A stretch of DNA of 64,000 bases from Leptospira ryugenii (GTDB lineage: Bacteria > Spirochaetota > Leptospiria > Leptospirales > Leptospiraceae). Position numbers and translations under genes: made by a program. Of the stretch, positions 45,540-55,032 are shown in pieces; position 1 is the stretch's first letter, and the number at the start of each line of letters is the position of its first letter. Location: contig NZ_BFBB01000003.1 of assembly GCF_003114855.1 (NCBI RefSeq), positions 1 through 64,000 on the forward strand, written 5' to 3'. The notes beneath the pieces were generated by a model. The model was not told the origin of the DNA. It searched no databases and worked only from the letters and a program-made list of their open reading frames with translations.

Positions 45540-47077
45540 TTGAAATCAAAAGAGCGCTTGTCTCAGTTTCTGATAAGACTGGAATCACAGAACTCTGTGC
45601 ATTCTTACAAAAAGAAGGAGTAGAAATACTCTCAACTGGGGGAACTTATGATGCCCTCGTAAAAGCAAGTATACCTGCCAAAAAAGTAGAAGACTTTACT
45701 GGTTTTCCTGAAATCCTACATGGTCGGGTAAAAACTCTCCATCCTAAGATTCACGGAGGTTTATTGGGTGACACAACTAATGCTGAGCACCGCAAACAGA
45801 TGGATGAAAATCAGATTGTACCCATCCAATTGGTCATCGTTAATTTATATCCGTTTGTAAAGACTGTTCAAAAGCCAGATTGTAAACTTGAAGAGGCCAT
45901 CGAAAATATTGATATCGGTGGGCCATCTATGCTCCGTTCGGCGGCAAAAAATCATAAAAATGTAGTTGTACTCACCGATCCAAAAGATTACAATGAATTC
46001 AAGGAAGAATGGAAGAAAAACCAAGGCAAAATTTCAAAAGAGTCCGCTTTCCGTTATGCAGCCAAGGTCTTTTCGGAAACTGCTTCTTACGATACCGCAA
46101 TAGCAACTTACTTCAATGACCAATTAGGAAATCGCTTTCCTGATAAAATCTCCTTTGCTTTTATCAAAAAACAAAAGTTACGCTATGGTGAAAACCCGCA
46201 CCAAGATGCTGCATTCTATGAACCCATTTTTGCAAAGTCCGAGTTTGAGGCTTTACAAGGAAAAGAACTCTCCTTTAACAACATGTTAGACTTTGATGCT
46301 GCCTTTCATGTGGCTTCCCTTTTGCCCAAAAACGCAGTTTCCATTGTAAAACATTTAAATCCCTGCGGTATTGCTTACGGAGATTCCATTTTAGAATCCT
46401 TTCAATTGGCTAGGCGCACAGATCCCATTTCGGCTTTTGGTGGGATCATCGGAATCCACGGCATTGTTGACCGAGAAACTGCAGAAGAGATCACGAAGAA
46501 TTTCGTCGAGGGCGTGATTGCTGAAGGGTTCACTGCCGAGGCTCTCGAAATCTTTGGCAAAAAACAGAATATACGTTTGATCCCGATTGCGAAATTCCAG
46601 GAAGCTCTGGACGAATTAGACATGCGCTCCTTACACCATGGTCTATTGATCCAAAATCGCGACTATGATATTGTTACACGAGAGCAGCTCAAAGTAGTTT
46701 CCAAACTCAAACCGACCGAAGAGGATATCGATGCTCTGCTCTTCGCTTGGAATTGTGTGAAATTCATTAAATCAAATGCAATCGTTTACACCGATACCAA
46801 TGCAACCCTAGGAATTGGCGCAGGGCAAATGTCTCGCGTGGATTCTGTCGAGTTGGGCGCAATGAAAGCACAGAAAGTTGGTCTCTCTGTGGTTGGTTCT
46901 TATGTAGGCAGTGATGCCTTCTTTCCTTTCCGAGATGGCATTGATGCCATTGCAAAGGTTGGAGCAAAGGCAATCATCCAACCAGGAGGATCTATCCGTG
47001 ATGAGGAAGTGATCCAAGCTGCGGATGAACATGGTTTGATTATGGTCTTTACTGGGATGAGACACTTCCGACATTAG
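45536..47077 (+). CDS. purH: Bifunctional AICAR transformylase/IMP cyclohydrolase
   Basis: 513 residues, the normal length. N-terminal IMP cyclohydrolase ([42 protein letters not shown]) and C-terminal AICAR transformylase ([57 protein letters not shown]). Last two steps of purine synthesis to IMP. Cotranslated with purN. Confidence 0.95.
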   Translation: MIEIKRALVSVSDKTGITELCAFLQKEGVEILSTGGTYDALVKASIPAKKVEDFTGFPEILHGRVKTLHPKIHGGLLGDTTNAEHRKQMDENQIVPIQLVIVNLYPFVKTVQKPDCKLEEAIENIDIGGPSMLRSAAKNHKNVVVLTDPKDYNEFKEEWKKNQGKISKESAFRYAAKVFSETASYDTAIATYFNDQLGNRFPDKISFAFIKKQKLRYGENPHQDAAFYEPIFAKSEFEALQGKELSFNNMLDFDAAFHVASLLPKNAVSIVKHLNPCGIAYGDSILESFQLARRTDPISAFGGIIGIHGIVDRETAEEITKNFVEGVIAEGFTAEALEIFGKKQNIRLIPIAKFQEALDELDMRSLHHGLLIQNRDYDIVTREQLKVVSKLKPTEEDIDALLFAWNCVKFIKSNAIVYTDTNATLGIGAGQMSRVDSVELGAMKAQKVGLSVVGSYVGSDAFFPFRDGIDAIAKVGAKAIIQPGGSIRDEEVIQAADEHGLIMVFTGMRHFRH

Positions 47078-47078
47078 T

Positions 47079-47786
47079 ATGGAATTTGCTTTATTTCTTT
47101 TCTTCTTTGTTTTCTTTTCTTTGGTAACGTCGGTTTGCGCTTACTACGCAGAGCTACTTTTCTTTGACCGAAAGCAAAAGTACGAAAGAGAAGAGATAAC
47201 GGATGTTTGGCTCCCAAGCATCCAAAAACTCCTGGATGTATTAGAAAAAGGTACTAGCCTTCCGATTGGTTTGCCTTTCTTTCTAGGCTTTGGGCTACTC
47301 GCTTGGCTTTGGACTCTTTTGGGAGGTATTGTCGGGGAGCCGCACTACGCCCATTCGCCGGGAAATTATATGTTTCACTCCCCTATCTTTTGGATGGCTT
47401 ACTTTATATCACTTCCTTATCTAAAAGAGGGCTTTTCTGGAAACCCAATCGTAGATAGCATTGTAGCAAATGCAAGGCCTAGTCTTTCCGGTTTTGGGAT
47501 AGGGTTTGTCTCTGCCAATTTTTCTGCTTGGGGTCTATACCACGAGTTTTACTTTGTCTTCCCCCTCTTCCATTTGCTCTTTATGCTGTATCCTTTTGTT
47601 TACCTCTGGAATGGTAGGGAATGGTTTGGTTTGTATGTAGGGCCTAGGGCCCTCCCCAGTTCTTCATACTACAGTGATGATATCTACCAGGAGGAGAATT
47701 CCCAGCCGGACGACATCGATTGGGATTCGGATGAAGGCCTAGGGGCTGAGGCGCCTAGTTTAGATGATTGGGAAGAGCAAAAATAA
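47079..47786 (+). CDS. Hypothetical membrane protein
   Basis: 235 residues with several hydrophobic segments (3-25, 68-90, 100-120, 160-185) and an acidic C-terminal tail (QPDDIDWDSDEGLG). It starts one base after the purH stop. Contains FHSPIFWMAYFISLPYLKEGF. No known family. Confidence 0.6.
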   Translation: MEFALFLFFFVFFSLVTSVCAYYAELLFFDRKQKYEREEITDVWLPSIQKLLDVLEKGTSLPIGLPFFLGFGLLAWLWTLLGGIVGEPHYAHSPGNYMFHSPIFWMAYFISLPYLKEGFSGNPIVDSIVANARPSLSGFGIGFVSANFSAWGLYHEFYFVFPLFHLLFMLYPFVYLWNGREWFGLYVGPRALPSSSYYSDDIYQEENSQPDDIDWDSDEGLGAEAPSLDDWEEQK

Positions 47787-47823
47787 GCCTTTTCTTAGTT
47801 TAAAAATCGCCGATAGAAACAGT

Positions 47824-48504
47824 ATGAAGAACCTTCGAACGTCACTCCTCTTAGTATGCCTTTGCCCACAATTTCTCCTTGCACAGGTGGACCAAACGAC
47901 TTCTAGCCTCGATGGATTTGCCGAGGCTTCCTGGGGAATGACTTATGAATCCATCCGAGAAAAATTTCTCTCGATGGCAACCAATCCTGATAGCAAAGAA
48001 GACCTTCAGCTGATCAATGAGAAAAAAGATGAAAGGCTCCTTGTCAAAAGGAATGGAATCTTTTACCTCTATCGCTTTTACAAAACACCTGAGCTTGTGA
48101 AAGAGGTCCGCCCTAAAGAAAACAGAGGACCAGAAACGGATCCTAGTATCAATGGACAGACCGAATATCGAGAAAGTGGCATTCTTTTTTCCGTTGGTGT
48201 CACCTTCAACCTTGTACCGTCAGAAAAGATAAAGGAAAAATTGGAAAAGAAATATGGCAAACCCAAGAAAGAAAGCATCGGAGATGATAAAGTCTCAGGG
48301 GCAAGTATCTGGGAATTGGTTGACCGACGAGACAGCTCACCTCGCGGTGGTTATGCGGTCCAGTGGAGAGAGGGTTACAAAAAAAATCCATATACCCGCA
48401 GAATCGATTATTTTTCAGCAAATATACGCGAGATGATTGCAAAAGATTATAAGGATTTCTTCTCCGTTCAAGAGACAAAAACCTTGCGAGATTTGATACC
48501 ATAA
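47824..48504 (+). CDS. Hypothetical secreted protein
   Basis: 226 residues from ATG 47824 with signal peptide ending LLAQ. The mature part, DGFAEASWGMTYESIREKFLSMATNPDSKED, resembles small Leptospira periplasmic proteins (the WGM-S motif) with repeated alpha-beta units. Function unknown. Starts 38 bases after the preceding gene. Confidence 0.6.
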   Translation: MKNLRTSLLLVCLCPQFLLAQVDQTTSSLDGFAEASWGMTYESIREKFLSMATNPDSKEDLQLINEKKDERLLVKRNGIFYLYRFYKTPELVKEVRPKENRGPETDPSINGQTEYRESGILFSVGVTFNLVPSEKIKEKLEKKYGKPKKESIGDDKVSGASIWELVDRRDSSPRGGYAVQWREGYKKNPYTRRIDYFSANIREMIAKDYKDFFSVQETKTLRDLIP

Positions 48505-48546
48505 GGAAGCTGTATCCCGAGGGGAAATTTTCCCCAACGAGGGACA

Positions 48547-49191
48547 ATGAACTTATTCTTAGATACAGCTGAAATAGCAGAAATCAAAAAAGTACATGAT
48601 TTAGGACTTTTAGACGGTATCACAACTAATCCATCCATCATCGCGAAATCTGGACGAAAGTTTACAGAAGTCATCAAAGAAATCACTAGCTTTGTGAAGG
48701 GTCCTGTCAGTGCTGAGGTGCTTTCCACCGATAGCGCAAATATGATCAAAGAAGGATTAGAACTTGCCTCCATTGCAGAAAACGTTGTTATCAAAGTACC
48801 TCTGATCCCAGAAGGCCTGAAAGCGGTCGTAGAATTTACAAAAAAAGGGATCCGAACAAACGTTACCCTTTGCTTTACGGCAAACCAAGCTCTACTCGCT
48901 GCCAAAGCTGGAGCGAGTTATATTTCCCCTTTCATTGGAAGGTTAGATGATGTTGGGTACGATGGTCTTGATTTGATATCTGAGATCAGAGAGATCTACG
49001 ATAACTACGGATACGAAACCGAAATTTTAGCAGCTTCCGTCCGAAACCCAATCCACTTTAAAGAGGTGGCCCTTCGCGGTGCAGATTGTGCAACCCTTCC
49101 CTACTCTGTATTCGAAATGTTGTTCAAACATCCACTCACAGACATTGGATTAAGCAAATTCTTAGAAGACGCTAAAAAACTGACTTGGTAA
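48547..49191 (+). CDS. Transaldolase/fructose-6-phosphate aldolase
   Basis: 214 residues, the short transaldolase form. [36 protein letters not shown] is the opening; Lys83 in [10 protein letters not shown] forms the Schiff base; [20 protein letters not shown] and [16 protein letters not shown] follow. GAGGG precedes ATG. Pentose phosphate metabolism; transaldolase versus fructose-6-P aldolase activity cannot be read from motifs. Confidence 0.92.
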   Translation: MNLFLDTAEIAEIKKVHDLGLLDGITTNPSIIAKSGRKFTEVIKEITSFVKGPVSAEVLSTDSANMIKEGLELASIAENVVIKVPLIPEGLKAVVEFTKKGIRTNVTLCFTANQALLAAKAGASYISPFIGRLDDVGYDGLDLISEIREIYDNYGYETEILAASVRNPIHFKEVALRGADCATLPYSVFEMLFKHPLTDIGLSKFLEDAKKLTW

Positions 49192-49201
49192 AGAGGTAAA
49201 T

Positions 49202-49222
49202 CCCCTTTGCCAATCTAAGGGG
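49202..49222. terminator. Weak hairpin between convergent genes
   Basis: CCCCTT / AAGGGG stem with a 9-base loop between the transaldolase and DUF1574 genes; no T-run on the plus side, a short ATTTA on the minus side. Only a candidate. Confidence 0.3.
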
Positions 49223-50240
49223 CATGTTCTGACCAGATGCGTTTCATATGTTCTAAGTAACAAAATACGGACTGATGGGACGCATCATTGAATAGATCGC
49301 AGCTATCCTCTCGGTTCATGTTCATGGTTGGCATGCCAAATCGACTATTGATTTCAAGGATTTTGTTCCACCACTCTTCTTCTACTCGGAACTTCACATA
49401 GGATTCAAAGTACTTAGGATAAACCTTTGGCCAAAACAAAATCACTTTGATTTTCTTCGCTTTGGCTAATTCCAAAAACTTTTCAGTATACTTGAGTTGG
49501 GATTGGCTCACTTGAAAAGACTTCATATAAATACTCGATACTCTTCTCGTATCTTTTTCTAGCTTCTCTGTAGGGTTCACATTTGTGGCGTAGACCAAAT
49601 ACTCACCTTTCCCATAATTGATCAGTTGGTATTCCTTGTTGTAGGTTGGGGTGTATTCATTTAATTTTTTTGATTTGAGACGGGAGAAAAATAATCCAAA
49701 ATTTGGTTCTATGGATCGTATGGCGAACACCTTGTCCAAAATAAAATCATACTTTACTCTCCAATCCAAATCGTCCCAGATTTCTTTAATACAATCAGAT
49801 TTGCAATAGAGACGTAAAAACGGTGAATTGATAAAACCCTTTGAATCATCAAAGGCTTCCGGACTCAAAGAAAGTATCACTAAACTTGGTGTAACATTGC
49901 CTGTATCCAAAATCTTGCGAAACATAAAATAGGAATACATGGGAACGGCCTGCGGACCGCTAAAATTATAAAGAGTCCAATCCTTTTGCAACTTTTCGGG
50001 AATGCCTTTTTCAGAGAAAGGATAGGATCTGGAGTCTCCAAAAACAAGTGCTAATTTTTTCTTAGAAAGTTCCGTATCTTGCACAAGTCGCTCTATTTGG
50101 TGGTTTCTTTGCGCATAAAAAACAGAATTCCCAGCCTGCAAGAAGTCGGTATGAAAGATAGGTAAGAGAAAGATTTTATCTAAAATCAGAATGCAAATCA
50201 AAACGATGAGAGGATAAAAAAGAAAAGTCCGTTTCGTCAC
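49215..50240 (-). CDS. DUF1574 (SGNH-like) membrane-anchored protein
   Basis: 341 residues from GTG 50240 with GAGG at proper spacing, preferred over the longer frame. One N-terminal membrane anchor (FLFYPLIVLICILILDKIFLLP), then the DUF1574 landmarks GDSRSYPFSEKGIP (SGNH-type block I), YNFSGPQAVPMYSYFMFR and ILSLSPEAFDDSKG. Possibly an O-acyltransferase or esterase acting on surface glycans; Leptospira species carry many of these. Confidence 0.8.
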   Translation of the reverse strand: MTKRTFLFYPLIVLICILILDKIFLLPIFHTDFLQAGNSVFYAQRNHQIERLVQDTELSKKKLALVFGDSRSYPFSEKGIPEKLQKDWTLYNFSGPQAVPMYSYFMFRKILDTGNVTPSLVILSLSPEAFDDSKGFINSPFLRLYCKSDCIKEIWDDLDWRVKYDFILDKVFAIRSIEPNFGLFFSRLKSKKLNEYTPTYNKEYQLINYGKGEYLVYATNVNPTEKLEKDTRRVSSIYMKSFQVSQSQLKYTEKFLELAKAKKIKVILFWPKVYPKYFESYVKFRVEEEWWNKILEINSRFGMPTMNMNREDSCDLFNDASHQSVFCYLEHMKRIWSEHAP

Positions 50241-50299
50241 GAAAACCTCAGCTCCTTTCAAACTGTGAGAAAATGGAAGGAAGAGCAAGAACAATTAGT

Positions 50300-51016
50300 T
50301 CAAATAATATCATCTTCTGAAATCTCAAGAAAGCTACCTTCTTCGATCGCGACTTTTTCTAAATCAAACCTTCCGATACGGGTTCGAAATAGATCGATCA
50401 CGCTTAAATGTTTGCTATGAAACATACGTCGAATCTGTCTTTTTTTCCCTTCTAGAAGAGTGACTCGCAAATGATTTGATTGTGTTTTACCGGGTTTGGG
50501 AAAAGCATCTTGCACTTTGAAGGCTCGGAGAGTCTCACCTCCTTCCCGAACGCCTAACGTGAATTCTTCTGCTATGGACTTTACCTCGACAGCTTTGTTC
50601 AGTGTGACAATATAATCCTTTTCAATCTTAAAACTAGGGTGCGTAATCTTTTGGATAAATCCACCATCATTTGATAAAAGGATCAGGCCCCTCGAATCCA
50701 AATCCAAACGCCCAGCATAATTAAACTTCTTGTAGGCTTCCGGAAGTAGATCAAAGATAAGGTTTTCATTGTGTTTGTCTTCATGGGAGGTCAGATAACC
50801 CTTGGGTTTATGGAAGGCTAAGATCTGGCTCCTCAAATCTGAGGCTGCCGCAAGGGCATTTTTGCCATCTACGAGGACATTATCCCCTTCTTCCACACGG
50901 TAACTCAAATCGGTCAGTGTATTTCCATTCACCTTAACCCGACCAGATAGAATGATTTCTTCTACCTTCCTGCGGGCCCCCCAACCGTTTTTCGCTAGAA
51001 ATTGATTGATACGCAT
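50300..51016 (-). CDS. RsuA/RluB-type rRNA pseudouridine synthase
   Basis: 238 residues from ATG 51016 (GGAAAAAG just upstream). N-terminal S4 RNA-binding domain (MRINQFLAKNGWGARRKVEEII) and catalytic GRLDLDSRGLILLSNDG with its Asp, then LLEGKKRQIRRMFHSKHL. Isomerises one uridine in 16S or 23S rRNA; RluB-like by feel. Divergent from lipA with a short overlap-free gap. Confidence 0.9.
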   Translation of the reverse strand: MRINQFLAKNGWGARRKVEEIILSGRVKVNGNTLTDLSYRVEEGDNVLVDGKNALAAASDLRSQILAFHKPKGYLTSHEDKHNENLIFDLLPEAYKKFNYAGRLDLDSRGLILLSNDGGFIQKITHPSFKIEKDYIVTLNKAVEVKSIAEEFTLGVREGGETLRAFKVQDAFPKPGKTQSNHLRVTLLEGKKRQIRRMFHSKHLSVIDLFRTRIGRFDLEKVAIEEGSFLEISEDDII

Positions 51017-51064
51017 CTTTTTCCATTTTACACAGCCACCGTCCTGGAAAAGTCTAAATGTGAG

Positions 51065-51973
51065 ATGAACCCTCTGAAAAAAAAGCCTAGGACCAAAGAA
51101 ATACATCCCATCCCCGAAAAACCGGATTGGATGAAGGTCCCGATTTCCTTTCCGAAAGAGGGCGATGCCTTAAGCGTCGTGCGGTCTCAGGTGGATGGCA
51201 AAAGACTGAATACAGTCTGTGAATCTGCATCTTGCCCGAATCTAAACCACTGCTGGAGTCGAAGGACAGCTACCTATATGCTTGCTGGCGATATCTGCAC
51301 CAGGCGCTGTAAATATTGCGACGTAGCCTTTGGAAAACCAAAGGCTCTAGATTCAGAAGAGCCAGGCCGCGTGGCTGAATCTGTTTTTGAATTAGGTTTG
51401 AAGCATGTTGTTTTGACTGCAGTGAATCGGGATGATTTAGCGGATGGAGGTGCGGGTCATTTTGCAAAAACCGTACAATTGGTACGGCAAAAAAACCCCC
51501 TATGCACAATAGAAGTTTTGATCCCAGATTTCAAAGGTAGCGAGGAGAATCTGCAAGTTTTGTATGCCTCGAAACCCCAAATCATAAACCATAATATCGA
51601 AACCGTTGAGCGATTATTTCCCATGATCACCCCGCAAAAGAACTACCAGCGCTCCCTTGCGGTTCTTAAGCACATCTCAGAGCACGGGTTTGCCACAAAA
51701 AGTGGACTCATCCTAGGTCTAGGCGAAACAGAGTCCGATGTGCAATCCTGCCTAGAGGATTTGTACCAAAATGGTGTGAGGATCCTAACCATTGGCCAGT
51801 ACTTGCAACCTAGTCCAAGCCATTATCCCATACAATCCTTTCCTACACCCGAGGAATTCCAAAGGTGGAAAGAAATAGCCTACCAGATTGGTTTTAAAAT
51901 TATTTCTTCCGGTCCTCTCGTACGATCCTCATACCATGCCGATGAATATATCAGCCCCAATGAAATCAGCTGA
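51065..51973 (+). CDS. lipA: Lipoyl synthase
   Basis: 302 residues from ATG 51065. Auxiliary cluster C52-x4-C57-x5-C63 (CESASCPNLNHC) and radical SAM cluster C78-x3-C82-x2-C85 (CTRRCKYC), plus the C-terminal RSSYHADE serine motif. Inserts two sulfurs into octanoyl-lipoyl domains. The 3' end overlaps the next gene by 14 bases. Confidence 0.95.
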   Translation: MNPLKKKPRTKEIHPIPEKPDWMKVPISFPKEGDALSVVRSQVDGKRLNTVCESASCPNLNHCWSRRTATYMLAGDICTRRCKYCDVAFGKPKALDSEEPGRVAESVFELGLKHVVLTAVNRDDLADGGAGHFAKTVQLVRQKNPLCTIEVLIPDFKGSEENLQVLYASKPQIINHNIETVERLFPMITPQKNYQRSLAVLKHISEHGFATKSGLILGLGETESDVQSCLEDLYQNGVRILTIGQYLQPSPSHYPIQSFPTPEEFQRWKEIAYQIGFKIISSGPLVRSSYHADEYISPNEIS

Positions 51974-52247
51974 TGAGTGGAAACAGGAATTTGCGAGTGT
52001 ATTCTTTCATTCTATCCTGACCGACCTTGCTCTGATCGAGGATGATCTGAGTGATTTTGAAATCAAACAACTGGTCCTTAGAGCCTTACAAAAGGTTCCC
52101 GAGATGGATGTGGAATGGGGAGAGGCAGATCGATTCGGGAAATCAACACTCCTCATCAAAAAAGGCCAAAGCCTACTCGTCGTGGAATCGACAGCACTCA
52201 TCAATACCATTCGTGTCTTGTGGTCAGAGTACTTAGCCAATCGATAA
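51960..52247 (+). CDS. Hypothetical protein overlapping lipA
   Basis: 95 residues if started at ATG 51960, inside the lipA end. Helical start (ADEWKQEFASVFFHSILTDLALIED) and a strand-rich end. No family recognised. The following bidirectional terminator suggests it is the last gene of the lipA unit. Confidence 0.55.
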   Translation: MKSADEWKQEFASVFFHSILTDLALIEDDLSDFEIKQLVLRALQKVPEMDVEWGEADRFGKSTLLIKKGQSLLVVESTALINTIRVLWSEYLANR

Positions 52248-52251
52248 AAAA

Positions 52252-52285
52252 AAGCCCGTTCCTTTACAGGAGCGGGCTTCTTTTC
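52252..52285. terminator. Bidirectional rho-independent terminator
   Basis: 12-bp stem AAGCCCGTTCCT / AGGAGCGGGCTT (one G-T pair) with loop TTAC, flanked by an A-run before and TTCTTTT after. Serves the lipA unit and the convergent FecR-domain gene. Confidence 0.9.
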
Positions 52286-52306
52286 TGCGTAAGGGAATCC
52301 TATTCT

Positions 52307-53488
52307 TTAGAATTTGGATTTCGTTTGTAAATCGTAGATCACTTCGTCTACGTTGTTTTTATCAATGACCTTCACGCCATTTTCAGTATGAACAGTTAAC
52401 TTATCATTGGATTGGCTGATGATTGCCCCAATGATCACCTTTCCATCTGAAAGAATGATCTTCTCAATTCTTTCGTAATAGTTTACGATGTCTTTTTGAG
52501 ACTTCAATGCTTTTGGATCAGATGCAAGGCTCTCTTCAAACTTTTTCTTCTCTACTTCTTGTGCGGCTGCTACAGTTTTTTCCAGTTCTGCACGCTTCTT
52601 ATCGATTTCTTGTTTTTTGATCTCATCGAGTTTATCTGTTTCTGCTGTTTCGCTCAACTTCGCAATTTGCTGCGCAGTATCTTTATCAACAGACACGATC
52701 GTTTTGATCTCTTGCTCTTCTGAAAGAGTCAACTTTGCTTTTTCAACAACTGGTTTTTCTTTTTCAGCTGTTTTGGAAATTTTTGTAAGGTCTGCTTCTT
52801 TTATAGACTCAACTTTCGAAAGTTCTAATGCCTTTGCTGATTGGCGAGACTCTTGGTTTTTCTCTAAAACTACTTCAGTGCTTGCAAGAGAATCTCTCAA
52901 CTTTTTCAGGTTGGCATCAGCATTGATTTCTTCTTCGGATAATTTTTCCAAAGCAGGTACTCGGTTAGAGAATGCAACAGCTCCATCTACAACTTTCACA
53001 GCGGAAGGTTTCCCTTCTTCAGATTCTACGATGAAAGAAGTTCCACGCACACCCGCAATGGCAGTTGGTGTCACGACAGTGAAGTCGTCTTCTTTTTTGG
53101 CCTTATTGACTTTTGCAAAGACTTTACCTGAGACCAAGGCGATCTCTGTTTGCGTCGTGCCCGCAGCATTTTGAGAGAGTTTGCTGAAATCTAGAACGGA
53201 TTTTGGAGAGATTCGCATATTTGAGCCATCTGGAAATTGAACGTCAATTTTGCCATTGTCTCCTGTTACGATGTTATCACCAGCTTTTAGGCTAGTGCCC
53301 AATTGCGCCTTTTCTTCTGTATTGTCAGCGTGACGGATTTTAGAATCACCCACGGCATACACAACAACGGCCGAAAGGCCACCGGATTCTTTGGAGGTTT
53401 CACTGACCGCTACATCTGGCTTTTTGCAAACTGCTAAAGCTGAGCCGGCTACCAGTGCGCTTATTAACGCTAATTTTGATGCTTTCAT
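52307..53488 (-). CDS. FecR-domain lipoprotein
   Basis: 393 residues. Signal peptide with lipobox LAVC (Cys21). FecR-type beta domain about 35-165: VVYAVGDSKI, GTSLKAGDNIVTGDNGKIDVQFPDGS, SGKVFAKV, TPTAIAGVRGTSFIVE. Then a long charged coiled coil (185-340) and a small C-terminal domain (DGKVIIGAIISQSNDKLTVHTENGVKVI). No sigma/TonB partner is nearby; in Leptospira such proteins are abundant surface or periplasmic lipoproteins. Confidence 0.82.
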   Translation of the reverse strand: MKASKLALISALVAGSALAVCKKPDVAVSETSKESGGLSAVVVYAVGDSKIRHADNTEEKAQLGTSLKAGDNIVTGDNGKIDVQFPDGSNMRISPKSVLDFSKLSQNAAGTTQTEIALVSGKVFAKVNKAKKEDDFTVVTPTAIAGVRGTSFIVESEEGKPSAVKVVDGAVAFSNRVPALEKLSEEEINADANLKKLRDSLASTEVVLEKNQESRQSAKALELSKVESIKEADLTKISKTAEKEKPVVEKAKLTLSEEQEIKTIVSVDKDTAQQIAKLSETAETDKLDEIKKQEIDKKRAELEKTVAAAQEVEKKKFEESLASDPKALKSQKDIVNYYERIEKIILSDGKVIIGAIISQSNDKLTVHTENGVKVIDKNNVDEVIYDLQTKSKF

Positions 53489-53679
53489 ATCGTTCTATCC
53501 CTTAGAGAAATTGAAATTGCTATCCTTATCAACAAATCGGTGGAAAAATTTCTTCAATTTGAATTCTTTTTTTTTGTTAAATAGAAAAAAAAAGGACAAC
53601 AGGATAATTTCTAGCAAACAAGATCGGGCTGCAATCTAATTTTGTCTAATCTACAGAATCAAGACCAACGTACGTATCC

Positions 53680-55002
53680 ATGGCAGAATTGAACACTTTA
53701 GCAAACCGTCCCCCCTCCTCTCTGGCCCTCCTCGAAGAAATGGAGAGGCAATACAAAGACCTCCCCATGGAAGCCATCATCAAACAGGACATTTTGAGAC
53801 AGGGAATCCACTTCCGACCAGAATCATTCCAAGGTGTAGGGGCCTACAAAGCAAAGGACTATTTTATCTTTTCCTTCGACCACATCCCCTTGGCTGAGAT
53901 GAAGGACGGCATAGATACCAAAGCACCGGAAGAGATCAAAATTTCAGGCGGACATTTCCAACTGCTCCCAACCGTTATCTCAACTCGGAACAACCCCCTC
54001 TCTCCCTACGAAATGCGCTCCAAAGAGGGCAAGCCAACTTTGTACCTGGGCGAGACGGAGATTGGCAGGGCCGAATACCCTCCTATACCAGATTGGTACC
54101 GCCATAGAACCCAATCCGGAAAACTTCCTGGGGAAATTGCACCCGTAATCGAATGGGGCTATTTGATCTACCTAACTGTCTTTAGGAACTGCCAATACTT
54201 CGGAAAAGACGAAGAATGTGCTTATTGCGACATCAACCACAACTACCGACAACAAAAAGGCGCAGGTCGTCCTTATACTGGGGTAAAGGATGTGGAAGAT
54301 ATCTTGGAAGTTCTCTCCTGGATCAATGCGGAGGACCAGATTGCCAAAGTCTACACCATTACGGGCGGTTCTGTCCTTACTAACTTAAAGAAAAAATCGG
54401 AAGTTGACTTTTACCTTCAATACCCGGAAGCGATCGAGAGACAATTCCCCAAACGTTGGATGGGGAAGCTTGTTGCGCAAGCCTTCGAAAAGGAGGACTG
54501 CCAAAGGTTCAAGGATGCTGGCATTCAGATCTACCATCCCAATTACGAAGTTTGGGACAAGGCTCTTTTTGAAAAGATCTGCCCTGGGAAAGCAAGTTGG
54601 ATAGGCTACGATCGTTGGATCCGTCGCGTTGTGGAATCCGCAGAGGTCTTTGGACCAGAGCATGTGATCCCAAATTTTGTCGGTGGTGTGGAACTTTCCG
54701 AACCATATGGATTTAAAACCGTAGCAGAGGCAATTCAATCCACCAAACAAGGATTAGATTTCTTTATGTCCAAAGGGATAGTGCCTCGTTTTACAGCTTG
54801 GTGCCCAGAACCTTACACAACATTGGGCCAACAAGCAGGGCCACCATTGGTCTATTTTTGTGAGTTATTGAGAGCTTGGAAGGAAACCTTTGAACTGTAT
54901 AAGCTACCGACTCCTCCTGGTTACGGTGAACCTGGACCTGGTAAAGCTGTATTTTCTGTCTCTGCCTTTATGGATGTCATAGGATATTCTGGACGGAATT
55001 GA
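53680..55002 (+). CDS. Radical SAM protein with CX8CX2C cluster motif
   Basis: 440 residues. The iron-sulfur motif is C171-x8-C180-x2-C183 (NCQYFGKDEECAYCDIN) rather than CX3CX2C; aromatic residue before the last Cys is kept. SAM-binding TITGGSVL (about 227-235) follows as in TIM-barrel radical SAM enzymes, and later IPNFVGGVELSEPYG. N-terminal 150 residues are a separate beta-rich domain. Reaction unknown. Transcribed alone, with the phosphatase gene 30 bases downstream. Confidence 0.78.
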   Translation: MAELNTLANRPPSSLALLEEMERQYKDLPMEAIIKQDILRQGIHFRPESFQGVGAYKAKDYFIFSFDHIPLAEMKDGIDTKAPEEIKISGGHFQLLPTVISTRNNPLSPYEMRSKEGKPTLYLGETEIGRAEYPPIPDWYRHRTQSGKLPGEIAPVIEWGYLIYLTVFRNCQYFGKDEECAYCDINHNYRQQKGAGRPYTGVKDVEDILEVLSWINAEDQIAKVYTITGGSVLTNLKKKSEVDFYLQYPEAIERQFPKRWMGKLVAQAFEKEDCQRFKDAGIQIYHPNYEVWDKALFEKICPGKASWIGYDRWIRRVVESAEVFGPEHVIPNFVGGVELSEPYGFKTVAEAIQSTKQGLDFFMSKGIVPRFTAWCPEPYTTLGQQAGPPLVYFCELLRAWKETFELYKLPTPPGYGEPGPGKAVFSVSAFMDVIGYSGRN

Positions 55003-55032
55003 GCATTCTCTAGAAGGTATTCCCAGGTACCT

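Noticed and set aside
53489..53679. Riboswitch or small RNA between the FecR and radical SAM genes
   Set aside because: Only A/T tracts and no conserved structure could be seen; likely two divergent promoters.
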